The notes: a model not told the origin generated them from the letters alone. Counted from the stretch's first letter, positions 25,561 through 34,496 are shown. The stretch: 64,000 bases of DNA from Ideonella_A sakaiensis_A (GCF_048320135.1 NZ_CP182947.1:1302001-1366000), one strand, 5' to 3'. Made by a program: numbers and translations.

Positions 25561-26762
25561 TGCCTGTCCGTTATGCCAGCTACAGCGCCCCGCTGAAACG
25601 GGTGTTGCGCATCGTCGATGGCCTGCTGGCACTGCGCAGCTGGCGCCGCGAGCGGCCTCCGGCCGACCAACCGGTACGCCGCATCCTTCTTGCCAACCAG
25701 GCCCATCTCGGCGACGCCATCCTGGCCACCGCGGTGATTGCACCGCTGCGCCGGCATTTTCCGCAGGCCCGTTTCGGCTTTCTGGTTCATCCAGGCTCGC
25801 GGCAGGTCGTCGAGCCACACCCCGCCATCGACTGGGTCCATCAGGTCGAACACTGGCATCTGAACCGCGCGGAGCGCTCGCCGTGGCGGCGCTGGCAGCG
25901 GCACCGTGCATCCTCAACCGCCGCGCTGGCGGCGATTCGCGCGGTCGACTACCAGCTGGCGATTGACCTGCATCCGCATTTTCCGAACAGCATTCCATTG
26001 CTCCGGCGCAGCGGCATTGCGCGGCTGGTCGGCTGGACCAGCGGTGGGTTCGGACCGCTGCTCGACGACGCGGTGAGCGACGACACCGACCTGCCGGTCA
26101 ACATGCTGCAGCGGCACGCCCGGTTGCTGCAATCGCTCGGGCTGACCGTTGATGCCGCCCAGCTTCGGCCCGCGCCGGCGCTGTCCGACGCCGCCAGGCA
26201 GGCCTGGCGCGCAATTGCGAGCCGCGAGCGAATCAGCGAAGGCTTTGTTGCGCTGCATGTCGGCGCGCATGCCGCACATCGCCGCTGGCCGGCTTCGCAA
26301 TGGGCCGATGTGACAGCCGAACTTGCCCGCAGTGGAACGACTGTCGTGCTGCTTGGCCACGGTGAGCAGGAAGTCGAACTCGGCCGGTCGATTGCCAAAG
26401 CCTGCCCGGGCGCGATCGACCTGACCGGCCAGCTCGGCTGGGGCGAACTGGTGGCGGCGATTGCTGACTGCACACTGTTGATTTCGCACGATTCGGCTGC
26501 CGCCCACCTGGCGGCCGGCTTCGACAAGCCCCGCATCTGCATCGCGACCGGCATCCATGATCTGCGAGTCTGGCTGCGTGCCGGCGAGCGCAGCATCGTG
26601 CTGTCGAAACCGGTACCGTGTGCACCGTGCGGGCGGATTGCCGGATGCTCTACGATGGAATGCATCCGTGGTGTATCGACGGCAAGCGTCGTCGACGCCG
26701 CCACGACGCTCACCGATCGGGCCGACAACCGCCCGCTGCAACCGCGTGATCCATCGCGATGA
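25560..26762 (+). CDS. Glycosyltransferase family 9 (heptosyltransferase-like)
   Basis: GT-B enzyme of the GT9 family, 400 residues, related to LPS heptosyltransferases. The N-terminal HLGDAILATAVIAPLRRHFP, the mid HVGAHAAHRRWPASQW and the C-terminal SHDSAAAHLAAGFDKP are diagnostic. A cysteine-rich end (CAPCGRIAGCSTMEC) matches the Cys cluster found in many GT9 proteins. The start ATG overlaps the preceding stop by 1 bp, which removes the long upstream extension of the frame. Its stop overlaps the acyltransferase start by 4 bp. It could add a heptose or a hexose, in core or in a capsule-type polymer. Confidence 0.92.
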   Translation: MPVRYASYSAPLKRVLRIVDGLLALRSWRRERPPADQPVRRILLANQAHLGDAILATAVIAPLRRHFPQARFGFLVHPGSRQVVEPHPAIDWVHQVEHWHLNRAERSPWRRWQRHRASSTAALAAIRAVDYQLAIDLHPHFPNSIPLLRRSGIARLVGWTSGGFGPLLDDAVSDDTDLPVNMLQRHARLLQSLGLTVDAAQLRPAPALSDAARQAWRAIASRERISEGFVALHVGAHAAHRRWPASQWADVTAELARSGTTVVLLGHGEQEVELGRSIAKACPGAIDLTGQLGWGELVAAIADCTLLISHDSAAAHLAAGFDKPRICIATGIHDLRVWLRAGERSIVLSKPVPCAPCGRIAGCSTMECIRGVSTASVVDAATTLTDRADNRPLQPRDPSR

Positions 26763-27844
26763 GTTCCACCACCGCCGAATTCGAGTCGATACGTGCGCTG
26801 CGCGGCGTGGCCGCGCTGCTTGTCGCCGTTTCGCACCTCGCGCCGTTCCTGCCGAGCGCAGGCCATGGCTGGGCGGCGTTTCCCTTTGCGCTCGGCAAGG
26901 TCGGCGTCGACATCTTTTTTGTCATCAGCGGCTTCGTGATGGCGCTGGCCACCGCATCGTTGCCGGCGGGCCGCAGTGGTGCGCTGGGCTTTCTGTGGCG
27001 GCGCATCGCCCGCATCGTTCCGCTGTACTGGATCGTCACGCTGGCGCTGGTTGCCGCAATCGCGCTCGACATGAATCTCGGTGCGCAGCGCAGCGTCGAC
27101 ATCGAGCGGCTGCTGCGCTCGCTGCTGTTTTTTCCAGTCCATACCGAAGAAGGCGGCATCCGACCGATCATCGCGGTCGGCTGGTCGCTCGACTACGAGA
27201 TGTATTTCTATTTGTGCATGACTGCCGTGTTGTGCCTGACGCACCGCCACCGGCTGCTCGGCACCGCCGCATTGATCGCGATCATCTATCTGCTGGCCCG
27301 CCCTGCACTCGACCCGGGCGTCGATTGGGTCGTCAATTCCGGGCTGGTCGCGGAATTCCTGTTCGGCTATCTCGCCGCGGTCTGCTACCGCAACCGCCGC
27401 GCGACCGGGCTTTTGCTCGCTGCGGCGGTGGCCGCGTGTCTGTATTCATGGTCGCTGATCCTGCAGTTGCACCCGTATGGCGCCGGCTTCGACCGCAGTT
27501 TTTCCTGGGGGGCGGTTGCGCTGATCGTCGTCGCCGGGCTGGCGGCACTCGAACACCGCGTTCCGATCGGCCGAATCCCGCTGCTCGCCGGGATCGGCGA
27601 CGCGTCGTATGCGCTGTACCTGATCCACGTGCCGGTATTCGCGATCGTCCATCGCCTGATCGCCGGCCTGGCGTTGCAGATGCCGCCAGTCGTGTTGTTC
27701 GCGACGATGCTGCTGGCTGCGACGCTCGCGAGCGTTGCGATGCACCGGCTGATCGAACGTCCATTGACGGTCGGGCTGCAGCGGCGCTCGCCGTTCGCCG
27801 CCGGCCGCGCAGCCCCGCCGCGTCCGGCGGGCCACTCGTTGTAA
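26759..27844 (+). CDS. Acyltransferase 3 family membrane protein
   Basis: Integral membrane O-acyltransferase of 361 residues with about ten hydrophobic segments. The start FESIRALRGVAALLVAVSHL contains the catalytic-type His of the family. FVISGFVMAL and RIARIVPLYWIVT follow, as in the OafA/NodX/WecH acetyltransferases that modify O-antigen sugars in the inner membrane. No SGNH extension is fused. It overlaps the GT9 gene by 4 bp. The C-terminus is basic and Pro-rich and cytoplasmic. With the hexapeptide acyltransferase it suggests an acylated glycan. Confidence 0.93.
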   Translation: MSSTTAEFESIRALRGVAALLVAVSHLAPFLPSAGHGWAAFPFALGKVGVDIFFVISGFVMALATASLPAGRSGALGFLWRRIARIVPLYWIVTLALVAAIALDMNLGAQRSVDIERLLRSLLFFPVHTEEGGIRPIIAVGWSLDYEMYFYLCMTAVLCLTHRHRLLGTAALIAIIYLLARPALDPGVDWVVNSGLVAEFLFGYLAAVCYRNRRATGLLLAAAVAACLYSWSLILQLHPYGAGFDRSFSWGAVALIVVAGLAALEHRVPIGRIPLLAGIGDASYALYLIHVPVFAIVHRLIAGLALQMPPVVLFATMLLAATLASVAMHRLIERPLTVGLQRRSPFAAGRAAPPRPAGHSL

Positions 27845-27845
27845 C

Positions 27846-27858
27846 GGAGCCGACCATT
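27846..27858 (+). promoter_or_regulatory. Shine-Dalgarno (GGAG) followed by possible ATT start
   Basis: GGAG at 27846-27849 is followed after 6 nt by ATT (27856-27858), in frame with the downstream gene. The first ATG, at 27904, has no such site. Use of ATT as a start is rare and would need proof. Confidence 0.35.
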
Positions 27859-27903
27859 TCGATCTTCAGCGAACAATTCGAGGACTCGCGATTCGGCGCA
27901 GCA

Positions 27904-28767
27904 ATGCGCAAGCTGGCGTCGATCCCGGTGCGCGCCCGTCAGCTGCAGCTCGAGGCGATGGGTGTCAACAAGGGGACGCAGCTGCTGCTTGGCCAGAGCT
28001 GGCGCGAGTCGTTCCGCGTTGAGCAGCGGGCCCGGCCGTTCGAGGACGTCGAATTCCGCAGCTATTCACAAAATGGCGAAGACGGCATCCTGCACTACAT
28101 CTTTTCACTGATCGGCGCAGGCAGCCGGCGTTGCGTCGAAATCTGCGCCGGCAGCGGCATCCAGTGCAACTCGACCAATCTGATCATCAACCACGGCTGG
28201 AATGGTCTGCTGTTCGACGGCAACAGCCAGCTGATCGCCAAGGGCCGGCGCTTCTTCTCGATCCATCCCGATACCAGCGCCTTTCCGCCGCAACTGGTCA
28301 ATGCCTGGATCACCAGCGACAACATCAACGAACTGATCTCGGCGGCCGGCGTGCAAGGCGAGGTCGACCTGTTGTCGCTCGACATGGACGGCATCGACTG
28401 GTGGGTCTGGGACCGCATCGACGTGATCCGGCCGCGCGTCGTCGTTGCCGAGGTGCAGATCATCCTCGGCCCCGACGCCTCACTCACGGTGCCGAACGAC
28501 CCGAGCTTTCGCGCCGAGTTTGCCGACGGCTGCGGCATCTATTGCGGTGCGTCGATCGCCGCTTTCGTCAAGCTCGCGAGACGCAAGGGCTACCGGCTGG
28601 TCGGTTGCCAGCGATACGGCTTCAATGCGTTTTTTCTGCGCGACGACGTCGGTGCCGAGATCTTCCCGGAGGTACCGGCAGCCAACTGCTTCCGACACCC
28701 CTTTGCGCAGTGGGCGCAGGACCGCTTCTACCCGCGCGTCAAGGACAGGCCGTGGGTCGAGGTCTGA
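27904..28767 (+). CDS. FkbM-like methyltransferase-fold protein of unknown function
   Basis: From the ATG at 27904 the product is 287 residues. In-frame coding sequence appears to continue upstream for 16 codons to ATT at 27856, where a GGAG ribosome-binding site exists (303 residues). The core reads RSYSQNGEDGILHYIF, a CVEICAGSGIQCNSTNLII segment at the place of motif I, WNGLLFDGN, then LLSLDMDGIDWWVWD. This is the pattern of FkbM-like proteins often found in polysaccharide loci. The motif I region is divergent from classical SAM binders, so activity is uncertain. It converges on the next gene with only 7 bp between stops and is the last plus-strand gene of the locus. Confidence 0.75.
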   Translation: MRKLASIPVRARQLQLEAMGVNKGTQLLLGQSWRESFRVEQRARPFEDVEFRSYSQNGEDGILHYIFSLIGAGSRRCVEICAGSGIQCNSTNLIINHGWNGLLFDGNSQLIAKGRRFFSIHPDTSAFPPQLVNAWITSDNINELISAAGVQGEVDLLSLDMDGIDWWVWDRIDVIRPRVVVAEVQIILGPDASLTVPNDPSFRAEFADGCGIYCGASIAAFVKLARRKGYRLVGCQRYGFNAFFLRDDVGAEIFPEVPAANCFRHPFAQWAQDRFYPRVKDRPWVEV

Positions 28768-28774
28768 GCCCCGC

Positions 28775-29551
28775 TCAGTCGGTGCCGACCTTCACCGCAA
28801 CCCGGCCGGTGTAGTCCGTGTAGTTCAGCAGCGGGCGCCGCACCGCGCCGCTGAAATATTCGTCGGTCGCCTTCTGCGCACCCTGGAAGTGGCCGTAATC
28901 GTCGATCAGCAGCGCGCCGCCGACCGACAGCCGTGGATACAGCACCTGCAGTTCCTTCAGCGTCGATTCGTACCAGTCGGTATCGAGTCGCAGTACGGCG
29001 ATCTGCTCGGGCAGCAGCGGCTGCGCCAGCGTCTGCAGCACGTCGCCTTGCACGAAGACGACCTTGTCGTCGAGCAGGCCGGCGGCTTCGAAATGCGACT
29101 TGACCTGATCGATCGGGCAATAGACCCAGTCGTTGTGGTCGCCGCGGTCCATGCTTGCATAGTGGCGCAGCGCATCCTCGCCGGTGCCGGTATCGACGTC
29201 GACCGGCAACGGCTTGGTCATGCCGAGAAAGGTATCGAACAGCCAGACCCGACGCTCAACACCGGCGGCGTCGAACAGCATTTTCGCGAGGATCGCGTTG
29301 CCGCCCTTGTAAACGCCGCATTCGACAAAATCGCCCGGAATGCCCTGCTCGATCACATGTTTGCAGGCGAGGATGGTTGCAAACAGCCGCTCGTCGGACA
29401 CCATCGACAGGTTGTGGGCGCGCACATGGTCGAAGGCCTTCTTTTCGGCGGCGCCGAATTCGACCGGATAGCGGTGCGCCGGCGATACCCGCTGCAGGTC
29501 ATAACCGAAGGAACGCAGACCGGAACGGATCGTTTTTTTCAGGGACGGCAT
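28775..29551 (-). CDS. TylF/MycF family O-methyltransferase
   Basis: A 258-residue methyltransferase of the TylF/MycF (macrocin O-methyltransferase) family, which methylates sugar hydroxyls with a divalent metal. Motif I is FVECGVYKGGNAI. The downstream LFDTFLGMT, RLDTDWYESTLKELQVLYP (metal-binding Asp) and GGALLIDDYGHF segments are typical. The N-terminus is basic. It is the only minus-strand gene at this edge of the glycan locus and converges with the preceding gene. It is separated from the type II secretion ATPase gene by 94 bp. Confidence 0.92.
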   Translation of the reverse strand: MPSLKKTIRSGLRSFGYDLQRVSPAHRYPVEFGAAEKKAFDHVRAHNLSMVSDERLFATILACKHVIEQGIPGDFVECGVYKGGNAILAKMLFDAAGVERRVWLFDTFLGMTKPLPVDVDTGTGEDALRHYASMDRGDHNDWVYCPIDQVKSHFEAAGLLDDKVVFVQGDVLQTLAQPLLPEQIAVLRLDTDWYESTLKELQVLYPRLSVGGALLIDDYGHFQGAQKATDEYFSGAVRRPLLNYTDYTGRVAVKVGTD

Positions 29552-29645
29552 GGATGGAGAGTCAGGCTGGCGCCCAGGGCGCAGCGGAAGATTGCGGCTG
29601 AAGCCGCTGATACGTTAAAACCTTGAATCTATCGGCTGTCGGAGT

Positions 29646-31442
29646 TCATCCGGTCGAGCGGATCAACTCGGCGACCGTCGTCGTGCCGGCAGCAACATGG
29701 CCGAGCCCGGCCTGCAGCAAGCCGTCGTCTTCCTCACGATCCAGGCGTTTCAGCAGATCGTGCTCGCCGACACCTTTCGCGATCAGGCTGGCCATCGTCG
29801 AATCGATCTCGATCAGGTCGTAGATCGCGATGCGGCCGAAATATCCGGTCGACGAACATTGCGGGCAGCCGACCGGCCGCATCAGCCGGACCGGCTGGCC
29901 GGGATGGCGCGCCGCCCAGCCGTCGATCAGCGTTCGCGTTGCGGCGTCCTCGCTATCGGACGGCTGCGCGCAGACCGGGCACAACTTGCGGACCAGCCGC
30001 TGTGCCATCAGACCGCGAACGCTGGCCGAGATCAGGAAGGGCTCGATGCCCATGTCGGTCAGGCGCGTCACCGCGCCGATCGCGCTGTTGGTGTGCAGCG
30101 TCGAGAAAACCAGGTGGCCGGTCAGCGACGACTGGATCGAGATCCGCGCCGTTTCCTCGTCGCGAATCTCGCCGACCAGGATCACGTCCGGGTCGTGGCG
30201 CAGCACCGAACGCAATGCGCTTGCGAATGTGAAGCCGATTTCCGGATTGACCTGCAGCTGCGTGATGCCGCCGATCTTGTATTCGACCGGGTCCTCGACG
30301 GTGATGATCTTTTTTGTCTGGTCGTTGGCCAGCTCGAGCGCGGTATACAGCGTCGTGCTCTTGCCGGATCCGGTCGGCCCGGTGACCAGCACGATGCCGT
30401 TCGGAAACTGTGACCAGGCCTCGAACACCGCCGCCTGCGCGGCGCTCATGCCGAGGTCCTGCAGCCGGGTCGGCTTGCGCTCCTGCCGCAGCAGGCGCAG
30501 CACGATCGACTCGCCGGCCGAACCAGGCAGCACAGACACCCGGATATCGAAGGCTTCGCCATTGACCCGGGCGTTGATTCGCCCGTCCTGCGGCAGCCGT
30601 CGCTCGGCGATATCGAGGTTGGACAGGATCTTGATGCGGCAGACCACCGCATCGAAGCGGTCGCGTGGCTGCCGCTCCTGCAGCAGCATCTCGCCGTCGA
30701 CGCGCACCCTGACGCTGAAATCGACATCACTCGGTTCGACGTGGACGTCCGACGCGCGCCGTGTCACCGCCTTCGACAGGATGGCGTTGACCAGTTCGAT
30801 CGTCGGCCCCTCCTCGGCCAGTTCGCGCAAGGCGCGCAGGTCGTCGCCGGCAGCGGTGAAGGTCTGCTGAGCGGTTTGCAGGCTTGGCGACAGCCGTTCG
30901 AACAGCGACGGCGTGATCAGCGTCAGCCGCAGTTCCTGGCCGCGCAGCCGCGCCTTGCGCTGCATCAGCTGCAGCACATCGGCTTCGACTTCCTCGCGGA
31001 AGGCGATCCAGCTCGCGCCGTCGCTGTCGAACGGCAGGATGCCTTTCAAAACCAGCCACGAGGTCGACAGGCCGAGTTGCCCGGTCGCGTCATGCACCGA
31101 TCGAGCGAGCTGCTCCACGTCGCTGTTGTCGGCGTTCAGCAGCGGCAGTGCGACAAAACCGGCATAAAACTGGTACAGCGGCGCTTCGGCGATCGCGTTC
31201 AGCCGGCGCAGGCCGGAGACGACGTGCACGCCGGTCTGCTCGAGCAGGGCCGCCGACCGCTGCGAGGATTCGAGCGAGATCAACCCCTGCGCGACCATTT
31301 CATCGAGCAGGCGCTGCTGGTCTTGACGTGACAACTGGACCGTCGGCTCCCGGCGCGGGTTTGACACGCCAGCCGGCGGCTGGCCGGTGTCGGAGGTAAC
31401 GGTCGGCGGACGTTCCGCCTCAGCCGTGCTGCGGTTCAACAT
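29646..31442 (-). CDS. gspE: Type II secretion ATPase GspE
   Basis: Cytoplasmic hexameric ATPase that powers pseudopilus assembly, 598 residues. An N-terminal GspE/PilB regulatory domain (about 35-210) precedes the ATPase. Motifs are Walker A GPTGSGKST, Asp box TVEDPVEY, Walker B VILVGEIRDEET and His box HLVFSTLHTN. A zinc-type tetracysteine follows (CPVCAQ and CPQCSS), then a C-terminal GYFGRIAIYDL. The ATG at 31442 was chosen; a GTG at 31460 is possible and neither has a clear ribosome-binding site. The gene lies on the opposite strand to the rest of the gsp operon, 3.3 kb from gspF, with two unrelated genes in between. Confidence 0.93.
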   Translation of the reverse strand: MLNRSTAEAERPPTVTSDTGQPPAGVSNPRREPTVQLSRQDQQRLLDEMVAQGLISLESSQRSAALLEQTGVHVVSGLRRLNAIAEAPLYQFYAGFVALPLLNADNSDVEQLARSVHDATGQLGLSTSWLVLKGILPFDSDGASWIAFREEVEADVLQLMQRKARLRGQELRLTLITPSLFERLSPSLQTAQQTFTAAGDDLRALRELAEEGPTIELVNAILSKAVTRRASDVHVEPSDVDFSVRVRVDGEMLLQERQPRDRFDAVVCRIKILSNLDIAERRLPQDGRINARVNGEAFDIRVSVLPGSAGESIVLRLLRQERKPTRLQDLGMSAAQAAVFEAWSQFPNGIVLVTGPTGSGKSTTLYTALELANDQTKKIITVEDPVEYKIGGITQLQVNPEIGFTFASALRSVLRHDPDVILVGEIRDEETARISIQSSLTGHLVFSTLHTNSAIGAVTRLTDMGIEPFLISASVRGLMAQRLVRKLCPVCAQPSDSEDAATRTLIDGWAARHPGQPVRLMRPVGCPQCSSTGYFGRIAIYDLIEIDSTMASLIAKGVGEHDLLKRLDREEDDGLLQAGLGHVAAGTTTVAELIRSTG

Positions 31443-31530
31443 GTGAATGCTGGCCAGCACCGCGAACGGGCCGGCTGGATTGGATCAATCAATATCATCT
31501 GCAGGAAAAGCGGCAATGGACAGCCCGGGA

Positions 31531-31992
31531 TCAATCGGCAGCGGAGCCGATTTTCACCTGCCGCGTCGCATAAAACCACTGGCCGCGAAACTGCGCCATC
31601 AGCACCAGATTCGTTGTCGTCGCAGCATCGAATTCAGCCTGCAGTTGCGCCTTTTCTCCAGGCGCGATCTGGGCCGCGGCGACCAGCACCTTCTCGGGCG
31701 GAGATTGCGCAGCACCGACCGCTTTCAGGGAAGTTTTCAGCAAGACGATCTGCGAGGTGCCGGGCAACTGGCTTTCGGCATAGACGCGAATCTTTCCGGG
31801 CAAGGCGACATCCGGCGCATCAATCAGCAGGTAACCGCTGAGCTCCGGTCTGGCAGCTCCGAGCGCAGTTGCCGCAGCTTGCGTCGAGGTTGCATTGCGC
31901 AGCGCGTCCGGCGGATATGCCGGTTGCGAGTGCGCGTTTGCACTGACCACACCTATGGCCAAACCGCATGCGGCCTCACGGAGCCAATGCAA
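31531..31992 (-). CDS. Small exported SoxY-like Ig-fold protein
   Basis: Exported protein of about 153 residues. After a short signal peptide (core LAIGVVSANA) and a linker, residues about 50-150 read like the SoxY N-terminal Ig domain: LIDAPDVALPGKIRVYAES, QLPGTSQIVLL, then MAQFRGQWFYATRQVKI. SoxY proteins end in GGCGG, whose Cys carries the sulfur substrate. Here the chain stops after KIGSAAD, so that arm is absent. No other sox gene is near. The TTG at 31992 has a strong GGAGG site 7 nt upstream (32000-32004) and a normal signal peptide. The ATG at 32046 would give a 171-residue protein with a long hydrophilic lead. Function unknown. Confidence 0.6.
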   Translation of the reverse strand: MHWLREAACGLAIGVVSANAHSQPAYPPDALRNATSTQAAATALGAARPELSGYLLIDAPDVALPGKIRVYAESQLPGTSQIVLLKTSLKAVGAAQSPPEKVLVAAAQIAPGEKAQLQAEFDAATTTNLVLMAQFRGQWFYATRQVKIGSAAD

Positions 31993-32063
31993 AGCCTGAC
32001 CTCCCGCTCCAGACCGTGAGCATCCGTTTTTACCCGTCGCTTCCATTCACTCCGTTCCGATCA

Positions 32064-32096
32064 TAAAAAAAGCAGGGAAGGCGAGCCTTCCCTGCT
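32064..32096 (-). terminator. Strong Rho-independent terminator after the large secreted-protein gene
   Basis: A perfect 12-bp stem (AGCAGGGAAGGC / GCCTTCCCTGCT, loop GA) is followed on the minus-strand transcript by seven U (A-run 32064-32070). It lies 67 bp after the stop of the 759-residue gene and before the SoxY-like gene. Confidence 0.92.
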
Positions 32097-32162
32097 TTGC
32101 ATGGATCCGGCAGAAACCCGCCAATTACCCGGCGGAGTTTACTGCCGATGACGCGACGATGA

Positions 32163-34442
32163 TCAGGGCACCGCCGGGAACGGGCCGGTGTTCCGGTTCG
32201 CGTTCGTGATCGCCGCCTTCGGCACCGTGCCAAGACGCTGAGTCAACGTGCCGCCGTCCTTCACGATGTTGAACTGCGCGTCCTGATCGATGTGATCGCG
32301 GTTCGACGAGCCGATGTTCATGAAGTCTGCACCCTGGGTGCTGGAAATCTCGGTCAGCGCCTTGGTGTCGAGGTTGAATGCATAGTTCTGGACACGGATC
32401 GTGCCACCGGTGCCTTCGACACGCAGGCGCACGGTCTGGGTCGTCGGCATCGCGTTGTTGACTTCTGCGGTCGGGTTGGTGACCGGAATCGTCAACGCAG
32501 CTTGCACTGCCGTGTCGACCACATAACGTGCCGCACGCGGCGCCCAGGTGCCCAGCGGACCCCACATACCGTACTTGCCGTCTTCGTGGATGTACTGCGC
32601 CTCGACGTGCATCTCATCACGCTCGCTGTTGTTGATGATGCGCAGGATACCGCGCCACTTCTTGTCTTCAGCGGTGCCCGCCACGGCCTGGTGCATCAGG
32701 AAGTTGCGAACATCGACCGTCACGCCACCATAGATGCTCGCCAGTTCAGCTGTGCAGCTCTTCAACGGCTGTTCGGTTACATCGTCCTTCAGCAGCGTGA
32801 CCATCACGTTGTTGATCGCGGTTGCCGGGATCGGTGTCTCGCCGTTGACGCGGTAGCAGACCGACCAGTCGCCGAGCAAGGTATTGGTTCCCGATTCGGC
32901 TTGCAGATCCGCGCGCGTGAATCGCCAGTAGTACTGACCATTGCCGGCGTTCAGCAAGTTGCCGGACAGGCCTGGCCCTGCAGTGGCGCAGTTGAACGCG
33001 GCGCCGCCGCGATGCAGGCTCAGCGCGTTGGCGGTGGCAAATCCACCCGGGGCGACGAACTGGATCACCAGCGCACCCGACAGCGGGGTCGCGGTGATGG
33101 GAGCGCCGCTGACATCGACACCACCCATCAGGTTACCGTCAGTCGGGATCACCGGGGCGACCCCTACGCTGAAATCGCCATACTGAGGCGCCGCCGAAGG
33201 TGCGAAGGACTGGGCGGGAGGCAGCGGACCAACTTCGGGCTTGAACGAATAGATGTCGAGATCAAGCAGACGATCCAGCGCATTGCCCAGATTGCTGAAA
33301 TTCAGCACGCCGAGTTTTGCACCGAGTTCGTCGCCGGTGGTGCCGCGCTCGGGGAAGGTGGCCTTGGCATTCATGCTCGCGTTGTTCGGCCCGTTTAGAT
33401 CATCGTCCTCGTTGATCCAGCCGTTCTGATTGCCTCCATAAATGATCGCCTGCACCTCGCGGCTCGGCTTGAAGGTGTAGCGGCCGCCGCCGATGCCACC
33501 GATGCCATTGACCGGGGTGGTGCCCGATGTCTTGCCGAAGCTGTTCGTCACCTGGACCAGGCGATCGCCCGACTTGGTCAGCGTGACGGCAGTGCCGCGG
33601 GCAAACAGCAGGTAGTTGCCGACTTCGCGGAAATTGCCGCCGTTGCCGACGGTATCTTCCTGCGACAGCACGGCCGGATGGTTGTTGCCGGAAATTGCTT
33701 GCAGCTTGACCGCGCCATTCGGGTTGGCACAGGGATTGACGTTGGTATTGACCGTGTAATTGGCGAGGCTGTAAATCGGCGGATAGTCCGCCAGGCTCGT
33801 GGTCGCGCTGTCAGGAGCCGACAACGGGTGCATCATGCCACCCGCCGCCTTGAACGAGCTAAAGGTCAGTGTCAGGAATCGCAGATCGACCGATGCCTGC
33901 GCCGAATTGTTGACGAGTTCGAACACATAAGTGACGACCGATTCGCCGTTCGTCGCAAACTGCGCCGGCGCGCCCGCGATCGTGTTGCCAGCCTCGACTC
34001 TGAGCAGCTTGATCGCGACAAAACCCGCCGCCGGATCCGGATCAGTACCCGGGATCACCGCAAATCGCCCGCCGACACCGTTCACGGTGGCTTCAGCCGA
34101 AATCGTCCGGGCCAGGTTCTGGCTTGCCCCGGCCGTGATGCTTGTCAGCACACTCGGATCGGTCAGACGGCGGGGGTTGGACGTCATCACCCAATCGGCA
34201 CCGACCAGATTGGTCGCGATCTTGAATGTCTGGCGAGATTGAGCGTTGACGCCACCTTCATAGGCATACGAAAACGCGGGTGCCTTCACTTTGGTGTCGT
34301 TTCCGAGCGGCGTGGTCGGAAAAACCGTTTCGGCTGCGATCGTCGCGCCGGACGAGTTGAGGTTTGCCGCGGTGGCCACCCCGCTGGCCGCGAACAGGCT
34401 TGCTGCGGCGGCGGCAATTTGCAGTTTTTCCATCGTCTTCAT
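32163..34442 (-). CDS. Large secreted protein of unknown function (S-layer-like candidate)
   Basis: A 759-residue protein with a clean signal peptide (MKTMEKLQI, then an Ala-rich core ending GVATA). I recognise no family. The mature chain is rich in Asn, Gly, Thr, Ala and beta-type segments, with only four cysteines (PNPCANP, FNCATA, WSVCYR, KSCTAE). There is no membrane anchor, lipobox or OmpA-like end. A charged block near residue 640 reads LRIINNSERDEMHVEAQYI. The ATG at 34442 has AAGGTGAT 5 nt upstream; the open frame further upstream does not fit. The gene is monocistronic with a hairpin in its leader and a strong terminator, features common for abundant proteins. It sits between gspE and gspF, so it may be a type II secretion substrate. 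Confidence 0.8.
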   Translation of the reverse strand: MKTMEKLQIAAAAASLFAASGVATAANLNSSGATIAAETVFPTTPLGNDTKVKAPAFSYAYEGGVNAQSRQTFKIATNLVGADWVMTSNPRRLTDPSVLTSITAGASQNLARTISAEATVNGVGGRFAVIPGTDPDPAAGFVAIKLLRVEAGNTIAGAPAQFATNGESVVTYVFELVNNSAQASVDLRFLTLTFSSFKAAGGMMHPLSAPDSATTSLADYPPIYSLANYTVNTNVNPCANPNGAVKLQAISGNNHPAVLSQEDTVGNGGNFREVGNYLLFARGTAVTLTKSGDRLVQVTNSFGKTSGTTPVNGIGGIGGGRYTFKPSREVQAIIYGGNQNGWINEDDDLNGPNNASMNAKATFPERGTTGDELGAKLGVLNFSNLGNALDRLLDLDIYSFKPEVGPLPPAQSFAPSAAPQYGDFSVGVAPVIPTDGNLMGGVDVSGAPITATPLSGALVIQFVAPGGFATANALSLHRGGAAFNCATAGPGLSGNLLNAGNGQYYWRFTRADLQAESGTNTLLGDWSVCYRVNGETPIPATAINNVMVTLLKDDVTEQPLKSCTAELASIYGGVTVDVRNFLMHQAVAGTAEDKKWRGILRIINNSERDEMHVEAQYIHEDGKYGMWGPLGTWAPRAARYVVDTAVQAALTIPVTNPTAEVNNAMPTTQTVRLRVEGTGGTIRVQNYAFNLDTKALTEISSTQGADFMNIGSSNRDHIDQDAQFNIVKDGGTLTQRLGTVPKAAITNANRNTGPFPAVP

Positions 34443-34476
34443 TAGGATCACCTTTGCTTGGTTTGTACCCACGGCG

Positions 34477-34496
34477 CTCATCCAGGAATGGATGAG
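34477..34496 (-). promoter_or_regulatory. Hairpin in the leader of the secreted-protein mRNA
   Basis: Inverted repeat CTCATCC / GGATGAG (7-bp stem, 6-nt loop) begins 35 nt upstream of the ATG. A 5' stem-loop of this kind often lengthens mRNA life; that role is inferred. Confidence 0.45.

Noticed and set aside
23701..25998. A 765-residue minus-strand open frame across the esterase, WbsX and GT9 genes
   Set aside because: The plus-strand genes have catalytic motifs and overlapping starts and stops; the antisense frame has none.
32163..34442. Possible autotransporter or OmpA-like outer-membrane protein
   Set aside because: There is no C-terminal beta-barrel signature, no OmpA motif and no lipobox; the end is VPKAAITNANRNTGPFPAVP.
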